Below are positions 1 to 7,877 of a DNA stretch of 20,098 nucleotides, piece by piece. Within the stretch, counting starts at the first letter, position 1. Each line of letters opens with the position of its first letter. The position numbers and the translations under genes were made by a program. This DNA comes from Bacillota bacterium (lineage in GTDB: Bacteria; Bacillota_A; Clostridia; Tissierellales; Peptoniphilaceae). The DNA lies in contig JAEZZN010000028.1 in assembly GCA_023418535.1 (NCBI GenBank), positions 1-20,098 of the forward strand, given 5' to 3'. Below the pieces are notes generated by a model. It made no database searches and was not told the DNA's origin. It was given only the letters and a program-made list of their open reading frames with translations.

Positions 1-350
1 ATTTATACGAAGCAGCAGAGATAGACGGTGCTACCGGATTTAAGAAAACTTGGAATATCACAATACCACTTGTTCTTTATCAAACAGCACCTCTATTATT
101 AGGACAATATACATTTAACTTTAATAACTTCTCCATTATTCATTTATTTAATGGTGGTGGTCCTTTTGTACCAACAACTTATGGTAATGTCGCTGGTTCA
201 ACAGACTTGCTAATTTCCTATATTTATAAACTAACTATAAATAGTAATTATCAAGCCATGGGTGCCGCTGTAACGGTTATTATATCCTTAGCATTGATGT
301 TCTTTACATGGTTAGGATTCAAAGATATGAAAGCATTTAAGGAGAGTTAA
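1..350 (+). CDS. MalF-type sugar ABC transporter permease, C-terminal part (5' truncated by window)
   Basis: This is the C-terminal end of an inner-membrane permease subunit of a carbohydrate ABC importer. The reading frame is open from base 3 to the stop at 348-350. Near its beginning is the EAA loop (EAAEIDGAT, then a K-rich stretch and IPL) that docks onto the ATPase. After it come hydrophobic segments and the C-terminus GFKDMKAFKES. Seen: EAA motif, hydrophobicity, and a MalG-type gene starting 1 nt after the stop. Known: MalF and MalG form the heterodimeric channel of maltose/maltodextrin transporters. Inferred: this is the MalF partner of the next gene. The Shine-Dalgarno site of malG (GGAG, 341-344) lies inside this gene's end, suggesting translational coupling. 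The N-terminal half is outside the window, so the substrate cannot be refined. Confidence 0.88.
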   Translation, partial: LYEAAEIDGATGFKKTWNITIPLVLYQTAPLLLGQYTFNFNNFSIIHLFNGGGPFVPTTYGNVAGSTDLLISYIYKLTINSNYQAMGAAVTVIISLALMFFTWLGFKDMKAFKES

Positions 351-351
351 T

Positions 352-1251
352 ATGTTTAAGAAAAAGAAAAATAAAAATTCAAATTTATATTTATCTGATA
401 AACAACCATTAAACACAGTTGGTAAAATTATGCTTGTCCTTTCATATGCGATACTTATAGCTTGGGCAATCATTATTATTTGGCCACTTACAATAATGAT
501 TATTTCATCTTTTAATGGAAATCAAGGACAATATATTTCACTACAATCAAAATTTGTATTTTCATTAGATAATTTTAGATATTTATTTGAAAAAACAAAA
601 TTCTTACTTTGGGTTAAAAACACAATAGTAATAGCTATTATAACAGCACTTGTTACTTTAATAATAGTTTCATTTACAGGTTATGCTTACTCAAGATATA
701 GATTCAAAGGTAAAAGAATCTCTCTAATGGGAATAATGCTTATACAAACAATACCTACTTTTGCCGGTATTACAGCATTCTACGCTATGCACTCAATTAT
801 ATCTGGTGTAGTACCAGTATTTAGTAGAACAGCTATGTTAATTATGATATACGCTGGTGGTGGTATAGCTTCAAACACATTTATACTTAAAGGATATATT
901 GATTCAATTTCTAAAGAACTTGATGAAGCAGCGAAAATTGACGGCTGTTCAAACTTCCAAGTTTATAGATTAATCATTATGCCAATCGCAAGACCTATGC
1001 TAGCTATTATAGCTCTTTGGTCATTTATAGGACCTTTTATGGACTATATGTTGCCAGCAATTATGTTAACTAATATTGACCAATATACTTTAGCAACTGG
1101 TTTGCAAACACTTATAGCAGACGTACGTACAATGAATGCACCTGCATTTGCTGCAGGAGGACTTTTAACAGCAGTACCTATTGTAATATTATTTATGTCA
1201 TTACAAAATCAATTAGTTTCAGGACTAAGCGCTGGTTCAGTTAAAGGTTAG
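352..1251 (+). CDS. malG: MalG-type maltodextrin ABC transporter permease
   Basis: Second permease subunit (299 aa) of the carbohydrate importer, in the cytoplasmic membrane. A basic, lysine-rich N-terminus (residues 2-8) precedes a first membrane segment at about 26-52. Further hydrophobic segments lie at about 88-112, 125-150, 158-178, 213-240 and 265-285, matching the six-helix MalG plan. The EAA loop that contacts the ATPase is at about 189-212 (ELDEAAKIDGCS, then the IMPIARP end). Length is normal for MalG, which is about 280-300 aa. Start: ATG 8 nt after a GGAG. Neighbours: MalF-type tail 1 nt upstream, ATPase 8 nt downstream. The malto-oligosaccharide assignment rests on malQ in the same operon. 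The permease alone could serve other sugars. Confidence 0.9.
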   Translation: MFKKKKNKNSNLYLSDKQPLNTVGKIMLVLSYAILIAWAIIIIWPLTIMIISSFNGNQGQYISLQSKFVFSLDNFRYLFEKTKFLLWVKNTIVIAIITALVTLIIVSFTGYAYSRYRFKGKRISLMGIMLIQTIPTFAGITAFYAMHSIISGVVPVFSRTAMLIMIYAGGGIASNTFILKGYIDSISKELDEAAKIDGCSNFQVYRLIIMPIARPMLAIIALWSFIGPFMDYMLPAIMLTNIDQYTLATGLQTLIADVRTMNAPAFAAGGLLTAVPIVILFMSLQNQLVSGLSAGSVKG

Positions 1252-1259
1252 GAGGGAAA

Positions 1260-2342
1260 ATGAAAGTTACATTAAAAAATTTAGGAAAAAAATATGAAGG
1301 TAGAGAAAACTTTACTATTAGACATATAGATTTAACTATTGAAGATAAAGAATTTTTAGTTATTTTAGGCCCTTCAGGTTGTGGGAAATCAACTCTTCTA
1401 CGTATGATAGCTGGACTTAACTCAATAACTGAAGGAGAACTGATTTTTGGTGATAAATTAATGAATAAAGTTCAACCAAAAGATAGAGATATAGCTATGG
1501 TATTCCAATCCTATGCCCTATATCCACATTTAACAGTTTACGACAATATGGCATTTTCATTAAAAATGCAAAATGAAAGAAAAGAAATTATACACAAGAG
1601 AGTTACTGAAGCTGCAGATATTCTACAATTAAATGATTATCTATATTCTAAACCATCAGATATCTCTGGTGGACAAAGACAAAGGGTTGCTTTAGGTCGT
1701 GCTATGGTTAGAAAACCTGGCGTATTCTTGATGGATGAGCCATTATCAAACTTAGACGCTAAACTTCGTGAACATATGAGAGTTGAGCTTGTAAGACTTC
1801 ACAAACAATTAGGAACAACTTCTATTTATGTTACACACGATCAAACAGAAGCTATGACTATGGCAGATAAAATTTTACTATTAGATAAAGGTAAAATACA
1901 ACAATTTGGTGCTCCAGAAGAATTCTACAATAAGCCTGAAAATCTATTTGTAGCTGGATTTATTGGATCACCTACAATGAACGTTTTCAAAGGATCCATT
2001 GTAAATGGAAAATTTATATCTGATAATGGTCTAATCAAAGTAGAACCAAATGAAGAAGATTTAAAATCTCTTAAAGCATATGAAGGTAAATCAGTATTCT
2101 TAGGAATAAGAGCTGAAAGATTCATAGCAGGAAAGTCAGATAATTCATTCCCTGCTAGAATAGATGTTATTGAAATGTTAGGTAAAGAAAAAATATTATA
2201 CGTTAAGATGGATGATGACACTGAAGTAGTAATATCTCAACCAGGTCACTATGAATATGAAGTTGATGAAATTCATAATTTCTCATTTGATTTAGATGCT
2301 CTACATTTCTTCGATGGTGAAACTACCCAAAGAATAAATTAG
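1260..2342 (+). CDS. MsmK/MalK-family sugar ABC transporter ATP-binding protein
   Basis: Cytoplasmic ATPase (360 aa) that powers the MalF/MalG channel. Visible motifs: Walker A GPSGCGKST (37-45), Q-loop Q83, ABC signature SGGQRQ (136-141), Walker B VFLMDE (155-160), D-loop SNLD, and the H-loop histidine at 193 in VTHDQTEAMT. The C-terminal third (about 235-360) is the TOBE/OB-like regulatory region of the MalK/UgpC/MsmK subfamily. Length is normal. The start ATG follows AGGAGG (1250-1255), which overlaps the malG stop. In many Firmicutes one MsmK-type ATPase is unlinked and serves several importers. Here it sits directly behind the permeases, so it is probably the dedicated partner, though sharing cannot be excluded. 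The lacI-family gene follows at once, its Shine-Dalgarno site overlapping this stop codon. Confidence 0.93.
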   Translation: MKVTLKNLGKKYEGRENFTIRHIDLTIEDKEFLVILGPSGCGKSTLLRMIAGLNSITEGELIFGDKLMNKVQPKDRDIAMVFQSYALYPHLTVYDNMAFSLKMQNERKEIIHKRVTEAADILQLNDYLYSKPSDISGGQRQRVALGRAMVRKPGVFLMDEPLSNLDAKLREHMRVELVRLHKQLGTTSIYVTHDQTEAMTMADKILLLDKGKIQQFGAPEEFYNKPENLFVAGFIGSPTMNVFKGSIVNGKFISDNGLIKVEPNEEDLKSLKAYEGKSVFLGIRAERFIAGKSDNSFPARIDVIEMLGKEKILYVKMDDDTEVVISQPGHYEYEVDEIHNFSFDLDALHFFDGETTQRIN

Positions 2343-2351
2343 GTGATAAAT

Positions 2352-3329
2352 ATGAACAGAAAAGTAACCATAAGAGATATAGCTTATTTATCTGGTGTTA
2401 GCATTTCAACTGTATCAAGAGTAGTGTCAGGAAAAGCTAATGTTAGTGAAGAAACCAGACAAGCTGTTCAAAACGCAATCGAAAAAACTGGTTATGAACC
2501 AAATTATACTGCAAGAGCATTAGCAACAAAAAGTGCTGATACAGTTGGTGTAATTATTGACAGAGTTCCTTCAAAAGGTTTAAATAACACATTCTTTATA
2601 GACTCAATACAATCTATTGCAACAACTTTAAATAAATATAACAAAGACATGTTATTAGTATTTTCAAGTAGTGATAAATCTGATGAAGATGTAAAAGTAA
2701 AAAAACTTATTCAGTCTAATAAAATTGATGGTATAATCAAATTATCTGTTCAAAAAAATGATAAGACTTTACAATATTTATCCGAAACTGAAACCCCTAC
2801 TGTTCTAGTAGGTAGAACTGATTTGAAAAATATAATCAGTGTAAATAATGATAATATTAAAGCTATGAAACAAGGTGTTAATCATCTAATTTCAAAAGGG
2901 ATGAAAAAAATAGCCTTTGTATCAGGTAGTCCAGAATATCTTGTAACCGTAGATAGAACAACTGGTTATAAATTGGCTTTAGAAGAAGCTGAGCTTGAAT
3001 ATAACGAAGATAATATATTTTATACTAGCTTTGATATAGATAGTGGTTACTATATAGCTGACGAATTATTAAAGGGTGATTATGAAGCTGTAGCTTGTAC
3101 AGACGATTCAATCGCATTTGGTATTTCAAAAAAATATACCGAACTTGGTAAATATATTGAAATCTTAACATTCAATAATAGCTATTTAGCTGATTTTTCA
3201 GATATTCCATTTACTAGTGTTGATATTAATGCTAGTGAACTTGGAAGACAATCTGTAGAATTGCTTTTGAACAATAATAAAAATATAAAAGAAATGTTAG
3301 TTGAAACTAAATTAATAATTAGGAGTTAG
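2352..3329 (+). CDS. LacI-family transcriptional regulator of the maltodextrin operon
   Basis: DNA-binding repressor (325 aa from the chosen start). The N-terminal LacI helix-turn-helix is clear (TIRDIAYLSGVSISTVSRVV, residues 6-25), followed by the hinge region (about 47-60) and a periplasmic-binding-like sugar domain (about 64-325, opening with VGVIID). An in-frame GTG at 2343 would add three residues. ATG 2352 is preferred because AGGTG (2341-2345) sits 6 nt upstream of it and MNRKVTIRDIA is the normal family start. Located between the transporter ATPase and malQ, it most likely senses a malto-oligosaccharide and controls this operon, whose promoter is outside the window. The effector is inference. 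The regulator is co-transcribed with its likely targets, implying autoregulation. Confidence 0.9.
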   Translation: MNRKVTIRDIAYLSGVSISTVSRVVSGKANVSEETRQAVQNAIEKTGYEPNYTARALATKSADTVGVIIDRVPSKGLNNTFFIDSIQSIATTLNKYNKDMLLVFSSSDKSDEDVKVKKLIQSNKIDGIIKLSVQKNDKTLQYLSETETPTVLVGRTDLKNIISVNNDNIKAMKQGVNHLISKGMKKIAFVSGSPEYLVTVDRTTGYKLALEEAELEYNEDNIFYTSFDIDSGYYIADELLKGDYEAVACTDDSIAFGISKKYTELGKYIEILTFNNSYLADFSDIPFTSVDINASELGRQSVELLLNNNKNIKEMLVETKLIIRS

Positions 3330-3330
3330 T

Positions 3331-4848
3331 ATGTTAGACGAAAGATTTAACTTTCAAAAAATAAACGAAAATAGAACTGCCGGTGTTCTATTGCATATTT
3401 CTTCTCTACCAGGACCATATGGTATAGGTACTCTTGGAGAAAATGCAAGAAGATTTGCTGACTTCCTTGTGGAGTCTGGACAATCATATTGGCAACTACT
3501 TCCTGTAGGTCCAACTAGCTATGGAGATAGTCCTTATCAATCATTTAGTTCATTCGCTGGTAATCCATATTTTATAGATCTTGATTATCTAAAAAATGAT
3601 GGTCTACTAACTGAAGAAGAACTTGCTCCATTAAACGAAAATCTAAATCATGAATATATAGATTATGGTCGTTTATATCACGAAAGATTTGATATTCTGA
3701 AGAAAGCTTTTAAAAGATTTGATTTAGAATCAAAAGATTTTTCTAGCTTTGCTAAAAGAGAATCAATCTGGCTAAATGATTACGCTCAATTCATGGCGCT
3801 TAAGAACTATCATGGCGGAGTTGCATGGCAACAATGGGAAGATAAATATAAACATAGAGATGAACAAGCTCTTGAACAATTTGAAGAAGAAAACTGGGAA
3901 GAAATTACTTTCTATATGTTTATACAATACATTTTCTATAGACAATGGGAAGCATTAAAAGATTATGTACATGGTAAACATATAGAATTAATTGGTGATA
4001 TTCCAATATATGTAGCTGAAGATAGTGCTGATGTATGGGCTAACCCAGAAATATTTAAACTAGATCCAAATCTAACACCAAAATATGTTGGTGGAGTTCC
4101 ACCAGACGGATTCTCAGACACTGGACAATTATGGGGAAATCCTATTTATGACTGGGAAAAGAATAAAGAAACTGGGTACAAATGGTGGATTGAAAGGATT
4201 AGAGCTTCATTCAAACTTTTCGATGTTATAAGAATCGACCACTTTAGAGGATTTGAATCATACTGGGAAATTCCATATGGAAGTGAAACAGCAGTTCACG
4301 GACAGTGGGTTGATGGTCCTAAATATGATTTATTTAGAGCAATCAAAGAAGAACTTGGAGAATTACCAATCATTGCTGAAGACTTAGGTCTTATGACTAA
4401 AGAAGTGTACGATTTAAGAAAAGAAACTGGATATCCAGGAATGAAAATTATTCAATTTGCATTCAATCCAGAAATGAATAGTGAGCATATACCTCACAAC
4501 TATACTACAGACTATGTCGTATATGCTGGAACTCACGACAATGAAACTCTTCAAGGTTGGTTAGAATCAACAGATGAAGCAACAGTCCAAAGAGCTGTTG
4601 AATATGCTGGATTGTCTCAGGAAGAGGGATATAATTGGGGAATTATAAGACTTGCGATGAATTCAGTAGCAGATACTGCAATATTCCAATTACAAGACAT
4701 CCTAGGACTTAATAATTCAGCTCGTATGAATGCACCTAGTACATTAGGTAATAATTGGAAATGGAGAGCGTTAGAAATTCCTTCAAGAGAAATTTCTGAA
4801 AAATTATATAAATATACTAAAAATAGTCATAGACTAAATAAAAAATAA
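3331..4848 (+). CDS. malQ: 4-alpha-glucanotransferase (amylomaltase, GH77)
   Basis: Cytoplasmic enzyme (505 aa) that transfers alpha-1,4-glucan segments between malto-oligosaccharides and releases glucose, making imported dextrins usable by phosphorylase. The N-terminal signature is GVLLHISSLPGPYGIGTLG (from about residue 18), and the loop PTSYGDSPYQSFSSFAGNPY (61-80) is typical of GH77. Catalytic residues by motif: nucleophile Asp303 in RIDHFRG, acid/base Glu350 in IIAEDLG, and the third carboxylate Asp403 in GTHDNETLQGW. The C-terminal NAPSTLGNNWKWR motif is present. Length matches bacterial short-type amylomaltases (about 490-510 aa). The start ATG lies 5 nt after AGGAG, which overlaps the end of the regulator gene. 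It is the last gene of the operon, with a strong terminator just after its stop. Confidence 0.96.
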   Translation: MLDERFNFQKINENRTAGVLLHISSLPGPYGIGTLGENARRFADFLVESGQSYWQLLPVGPTSYGDSPYQSFSSFAGNPYFIDLDYLKNDGLLTEEELAPLNENLNHEYIDYGRLYHERFDILKKAFKRFDLESKDFSSFAKRESIWLNDYAQFMALKNYHGGVAWQQWEDKYKHRDEQALEQFEEENWEEITFYMFIQYIFYRQWEALKDYVHGKHIELIGDIPIYVAEDSADVWANPEIFKLDPNLTPKYVGGVPPDGFSDTGQLWGNPIYDWEKNKETGYKWWIERIRASFKLFDVIRIDHFRGFESYWEIPYGSETAVHGQWVDGPKYDLFRAIKEELGELPIIAEDLGLMTKEVYDLRKETGYPGMKIIQFAFNPEMNSEHIPHNYTTDYVVYAGTHDNETLQGWLESTDEATVQRAVEYAGLSQEEGYNWGIIRLAMNSVADTAIFQLQDILGLNNSARMNAPSTLGNNWKWRALEIPSREISEKLYKYTKNSHRLNKK

Positions 4849-4852
4849 TATT

Positions 4853-4892
4853 AAAATGGTGTCAGTTCAATGTCTGACACCATTTTTGTTTT
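4853..4892 (+). terminator. Rho-independent terminator of the mal operon
   Basis: A perfect 13-bp stem (4853-4865 with 4874-4886) with an 8-nt loop begins 4 nt after the malQ stop. The descending arm runs into a T-rich tail (TTTTTGTTTTG). The ascending arm is preceded by an A-rich stretch, so read on the minus strand it also has a T-rich tail, and it may stop transcription from both sides. Confidence 0.93.
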
Positions 4893-4939
4893 GTAGTCTA
4901 TTTGTGTTAAAACTTCAATAAGCTTTTAAATTATTTAAT

Positions 4940-4976
4940 AAAAAAATCTGTTGAAGAAGTTACATCCCCCAACAGA
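4940..4976 (-). terminator. Probable minus-strand intrinsic terminator
   Basis: Read on the minus strand, TCTGTTG (4976-4970) pairs with CAACAGA (4953-4947) and is followed by seven Ts (A-run at 4940-4946). The 16-nt loop can extend the stem through G-U wobbles. It would end transcription of the small membrane ORF at 5054-5248. On the plus strand an overlapping CAACA/TGTTG hairpin (4970-4984) followed by TCTTTTTT could act as a backup terminator for the mal operon. Confidence 0.6.
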
Positions 4977-5053
4977 AATTGTTGAATCTTTTTTCAATAG
5001 TATGCTTTAATGTGATTTCCTAAATTTTAAATTTTTTTAATTTAAAAAATATT

Positions 5054-5248
5054 TTAATTAAATTTAAATTTAATTTTATTACCTGCCCTGAATAAAACGA
5101 TAGCTAGAGCTATACCAATAAATACTGAACTATAAATTCTATTAGATTTTATATATTCACTAAATATAAAAAATAATATTAACGAAACAAAAAATAAATA
5201 TACAGAATATTTTTTAATCATTTTGATAAAACTAGAGCTAGGATCCAT
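5054..5248 (-). CDS. Small predicted membrane protein, unrecognised
   Basis: A 64-aa reading frame I cannot assign to a family. It has two strongly hydrophobic stretches: about residues 13-29 (YSVYLFFVSLILFFIFS) and about 40-54 (SSVFIGIALAIVLFR). Basic residues flank them (KMIKK; a lysine-rich tail NKIKFKFN), which fits a two-helix membrane protein. Against it: no good Shine-Dalgarno site precedes the ATG at 5248 or the internal ATG at 5221, the region is extremely AT-rich, and hydrophobic frames arise easily in such DNA. For it: it lies between two minus-strand terminators, so it would be its own transcription unit. It may be real, a decayed gene end, or chance. Confidence 0.35.
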   Translation of the reverse strand: MDPSSSFIKMIKKYSVYLFFVSLILFFIFSEYIKSNRIYSSVFIGIALAIVLFRAGNKIKFKFN

Positions 5249-5351
5249 GTTAATAAGAAATTTATTATATACTTACTAATAATCTATCTTATCAATTTCT
5301 TTTTGATCTAAATTAGTTAATTTTATTTTAATTCTGATTTTATATAGGTCA

Positions 5352-5378
5352 TAAAAAAGGACTGCCTAAGGCAGTCTA
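5352..5378 (-). terminator. Rho-independent terminator of the tsaE-to-yfcE operon
   Basis: A 7-bp GC-rich stem (GACTGCC 5360-5366 with GGCAGTC 5370-5376) has a 3-nt loop and is followed on the minus strand by a six-T run (A-run at 5353-5358). It lies a few bases past the stop of the last operon gene. Confidence 0.93.
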
Positions 5379-5383
5379 AAATA

Positions 5384-5866
5384 TTATCTTTCTAATTTTA
5401 TTCTTTCAATGCTTATATTCTCAGATGTAACATCCATTAATACAAATGATTCATATTCAAATCCCCTATCATATCCTGCAGATCCGGGATTTAATATTTT
5501 TATTCCTTCTATTTCTTCATATAAATATACATGGGTATGACCATAGATAACCATTTCTGCTTCGGCTTCTTTCGCTGCATAATATAATTTAGTTTCTCCA
5601 AAATTTACGCCTTCTTTATGTCCATGTGTCAATAGAATTTTGTGACCATTTATACGAACAAGTTCTCTCCATGGTGTATTTACATCCATATAGTCATTAT
5701 TTCCTCTAACTACAAAAAGCGGTAAATTGGTTCTTTTTTGAATATTTTTCGCATCTTCTACCGTGTCGCCAAGATGAATTATCATTTCAACATCTTTTTC
5801 TTTTGATAGTCTTTTCAAAAATGGTTCAATTCTACCATGCGTATCTGATACTACTGCTACTTTCAT
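5384..5866 (-). CDS. YfcE/MJ0936-family metallophosphoesterase
   Basis: Predicted cytoplasmic metal-dependent phosphodiesterase (160 aa). The calcineurin-like metal ligands are all visible: D8 and H10 (SDTHG), D34 (LGDTVED), N57 in GNND, H81 in THGH, and H110/H112 in GHTH, followed by NPGS (126-129), usual in the YfcE/MJ0936 group. Characterised members hydrolyse phosphodiester model substrates. The physiological substrate is not settled, so none is claimed. The start ATG overlaps the rdgB stop (ATGA, 5863-5866). An rdgB plus YfcE-type pair is a recurrent bacterial arrangement, fitting a role in nucleotide clean-up, but that is inference. It is the last gene of the operon, with a terminator just beyond. 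Confidence 0.9.
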   Translation of the reverse strand: MKVAVVSDTHGRIEPFLKRLSKEKDVEMIIHLGDTVEDAKNIQKRTNLPLFVVRGNNDYMDVNTPWRELVRINGHKILLTHGHKEGVNFGETKLYYAAKEAEAEMVIYGHTHVYLYEEIEGIKILNPGSAGYDRGFEYESFVLMDVTSENISIERIKLER

Positions 5867-6459
5867 ATATTCACACTTTCTAGTAATTTTTTAAGATTAT
5901 CTAAAGCTCTTTTTCTATGATTGATAGAAACTCTTTCTTCATCAGTAAATTCTGCTAATGTCTTATTAGAATCTTCAAATTCAAAGATTGGATTATAACC
6001 AAATTTATTGTCTCCACGCTTTTCAAATGCGATATAACCGTCCAATTTACCTTCTACATAATATTCTTTACCTTCTTTTGTAATTAGACAAATTGTAGTC
6101 ATAAAATATGCTTTTCTATCTTCTTTATTTTTATATTCTTTTAATGCTTCTAATAATTTTTCATTATTTGAATTGTAATCTGCATTTTCACCAGCATATC
6201 TTGCTGTATGAACTCCAGGGGCTCCATTTAGAGCTTCTACAAAAAGTCCCGTATCATCAGCTATTATATTTTCTTTAGTTAGATCATAAAGAGCTTTTGC
6301 TTTTAAATAAGCATTTTCTCTTAAAGTATCCCCATTTTCATCGACTTCTAAGTATTTGTATCCAATATCTGATTTTAATACTAGTTCATAATCGGAACCT
6401 AGTATTGATTGAATTTCTTTAATTTTGTCTTTGTTTGAACTTGAAAGAATTATTTTCAT
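5863..6459 (-). CDS. rdgB: dITP/XTP pyrophosphatase (RdgB/HAM1 family)
   Basis: Cytoplasmic house-cleaning enzyme (198 aa) that hydrolyses ITP, dITP and XTP to monophosphates, keeping deaminated purines out of nucleic acids. Motifs: N-terminal SSSNKDKIKEI (6-16), the catalytic ADDTGLFVEAL (67-77) with the likely general-base Asp69, GAPGVHTARYAG (79-90), and FGYNPIF (153-159). The family usually ends with a Ser-His-Arg motif. Here it reads INHRKRAL (179-186), so Ser is replaced by Asn while His and Arg remain. This looks like natural drift rather than inactivation. Length is normal. The start overlaps the gatB stop by 4 nt, and its own stop overlaps the next start by 4 nt. Confidence 0.95.
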   Translation of the reverse strand: MKIILSSSNKDKIKEIQSILGSDYELVLKSDIGYKYLEVDENGDTLRENAYLKAKALYDLTKENIIADDTGLFVEALNGAPGVHTARYAGENADYNSNNEKLLEALKEYKNKEDRKAYFMTTICLITKEGKEYYVEGKLDGYIAFEKRGDNKFGYNPIFEFEDSNKTLAEFTDEERVSINHRKRALDNLKKLLESVNI

Positions 6460-7877
6460 CTTTTATCTAATTCCTGTCTTATTAATTTATTAGCTTCTTG
6501 AGGATTTGCTTGACCTTTTGATTGTTTCATAACTTGTCCCACCAAGAAACCTAATGCCCTATCTTTTCCTGCTTTATAATCTTCAATTGATTGAGGATTT
6601 TGAGCCAATACTTGATCTATAAGTTTAACCAAGAATTCTGAATCATTATTTTGTTCAAGCCCTCTTTCCTTCATAATTTTTTCTGGATTTTCATTTGATT
6701 CAAAAATTTCTCTAAAAATCTTCTTAGCATTATTATTTGAAATTCTTTCTTCTTTCACAAGCTTTAATAGTTTAATAAAGTTTTCATTTGAAAGTTTAAT
6801 ATCTGATATTTCAATTTCATGTTCTTTAATTCTTCTTAAAGCTTCAGTCAATATCCAGTTAGCTATTAATTCAGGTTCATTGAACTCACTTACAAGATTT
6901 TCATAGTATAAAGATAATTCTCTATCTTTTGATAATACATTTGAATCATAATCATTTAGACCATATTCTTTTTGATATCTTAATTTTTTATCTCTTGGAA
7001 GTTCTGGTAAACTTTCCTTAATCTCTTCGATAAATTCATCTGAAAGATTTATTCTTGGCATATCTGATTCTACAGTGAATCTGTAATCATTTTCTTCATC
7101 TTTCTTACGCATTAAAATTGTTGTTCCTGAAGATTCATCCCATCTTCTAGTTTCTTTTGAAGAGGTTTCTCCTTTTTGAAGATTTTCTAATTGTCTTTTT
7201 TCTTCATATAATATTGCTTTTTCAACAGCTCTGAAAGAATTAAGATTTTTAATTTCAGCAATTGCATGAGTCAATCCATTATCATCTTTGATATTTACGT
7301 TGACATCACATCTTAATGAACCTTCTTCCATCTTTCCATCAGAAACTTCAATATATCTCAATCTTTGTCTTAAATCTTCTAAAAATGTTTTAGCTTCACT
7401 CGCAGATGAAATATCTGGTTTTGTAACTATTTCTATAAGAGGAACACCTGCTCTATTATAGTCTAATAAAGTTTTTCCATCATCTGTATGTGTTGATTTA
7501 CCAGTATCTTCTTCTACGTGGATTCTTTGAATTCTAATCTTTTTTAAATCATTATCAGATTCTATTTCAAGGTATCCATTTTCTGCAAAAGGTTCATCCT
7601 GTTGGGTTATTTGGAATCCCTTTGCTAAATCAGGATAAAAGTATTTCTTTCTATCAAATTTCATTGACTGTCTAATATCACAGTCGAAAGCAATACCTGC
7701 TTTAATAGCTAATTGCAATGCTTTTCTATTTATTCTTGGAAATGTTCCAACAAATCCCAAGCAAGTTGGACAAACCAAAGTATTAGGAGCTTGACCAAAT
7801 TCATTTTTACATGAACAAAACATCTTTGTTTTGGTTGAAAGTTCCGCATGTATTTCTAAACCAATTATTGTTTTCAT
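6456..7877 (-). CDS. gatB: Asp/Glu-tRNA amidotransferase subunit B
   Basis: tRNA-binding and kinase subunit (473 aa) of GatCAB, which converts Glu-tRNA(Gln) and/or Asp-tRNA(Asn) to the amidated forms in the cytoplasm. The family start is clear (IIGLEIHAELST, residues 4-15). The zinc-site cysteines are C21, C23, C36 and C39 (CSC...CPTC). MKFDRKKYFYPDLAKGFQI corresponds to the conserved kinase-domain block, and RAGVPLIEIVT and SLRCDVNVNI are also conserved. The C-terminal helical/YqeY-like tail (about 330-473) is complete. The segment GFVGTFPRINR is more divergent than the usual GLPG-type sequence, but the overall length is normal. The start overlaps the gatA stop by 1 nt (TAATG), so translation is probably coupled. 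Confidence 0.96.
   Translation of the reverse strand: MKTIIGLEIHAELSTKTKMFCSCKNEFGQAPNTLVCPTCLGFVGTFPRINRKALQLAIKAGIAFDCDIRQSMKFDRKKYFYPDLAKGFQITQQDEPFAENGYLEIESDNDLKKIRIQRIHVEEDTGKSTHTDDGKTLLDYNRAGVPLIEIVTKPDISSASEAKTFLEDLRQRLRYIEVSDGKMEEGSLRCDVNVNIKDDNGLTHAIAEIKNLNSFRAVEKAILYEEKRQLENLQKGETSSKETRRWDESSGTTILMRKKDEENDYRFTVESDMPRINLSDEFIEEIKESLPELPRDKKLRYQKEYGLNDYDSNVLSKDRELSLYYENLVSEFNEPELIANWILTEALRRIKEHEIEISDIKLSNENFIKLLKLVKEERISNNNAKKIFREIFESNENPEKIMKERGLEQNNDSEFLVKLIDQVLAQNPQSIEDYKAGKDRALGFLVGQVMKQSKGQANPQEANKLIRQELDKR

Larger units (their letters stand above)
4893..5351. other. Convergent intergenic region
   Basis: The space between the mal operon (+) and the yfcE end (-) is very AT-rich. 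It holds the two-direction terminator hairpins at 4940-4984 and the doubtful small membrane ORF at 5054-5248. The stretch 5249-5351 has a short open minus-strand frame with no start codon that ends in KLTNLDQKEIDKIDY near 5279. This could be the decayed end of a gene, but it is too short to support. Confidence 0.5.

Noticed and set aside
1925..2221. Minus-strand frame opposite the ATPase C-terminus
   Set aside because: Shadow of the TOBE-domain coding sequence, with no Shine-Dalgarno site or recognisable domain.
5249..5351. Short minus-strand frame ending in KLTNLDQKEIDKIDY that could be a gene remnant
   Set aside because: No start codon, runs through the terminator hairpin, and is too short to tell from chance.
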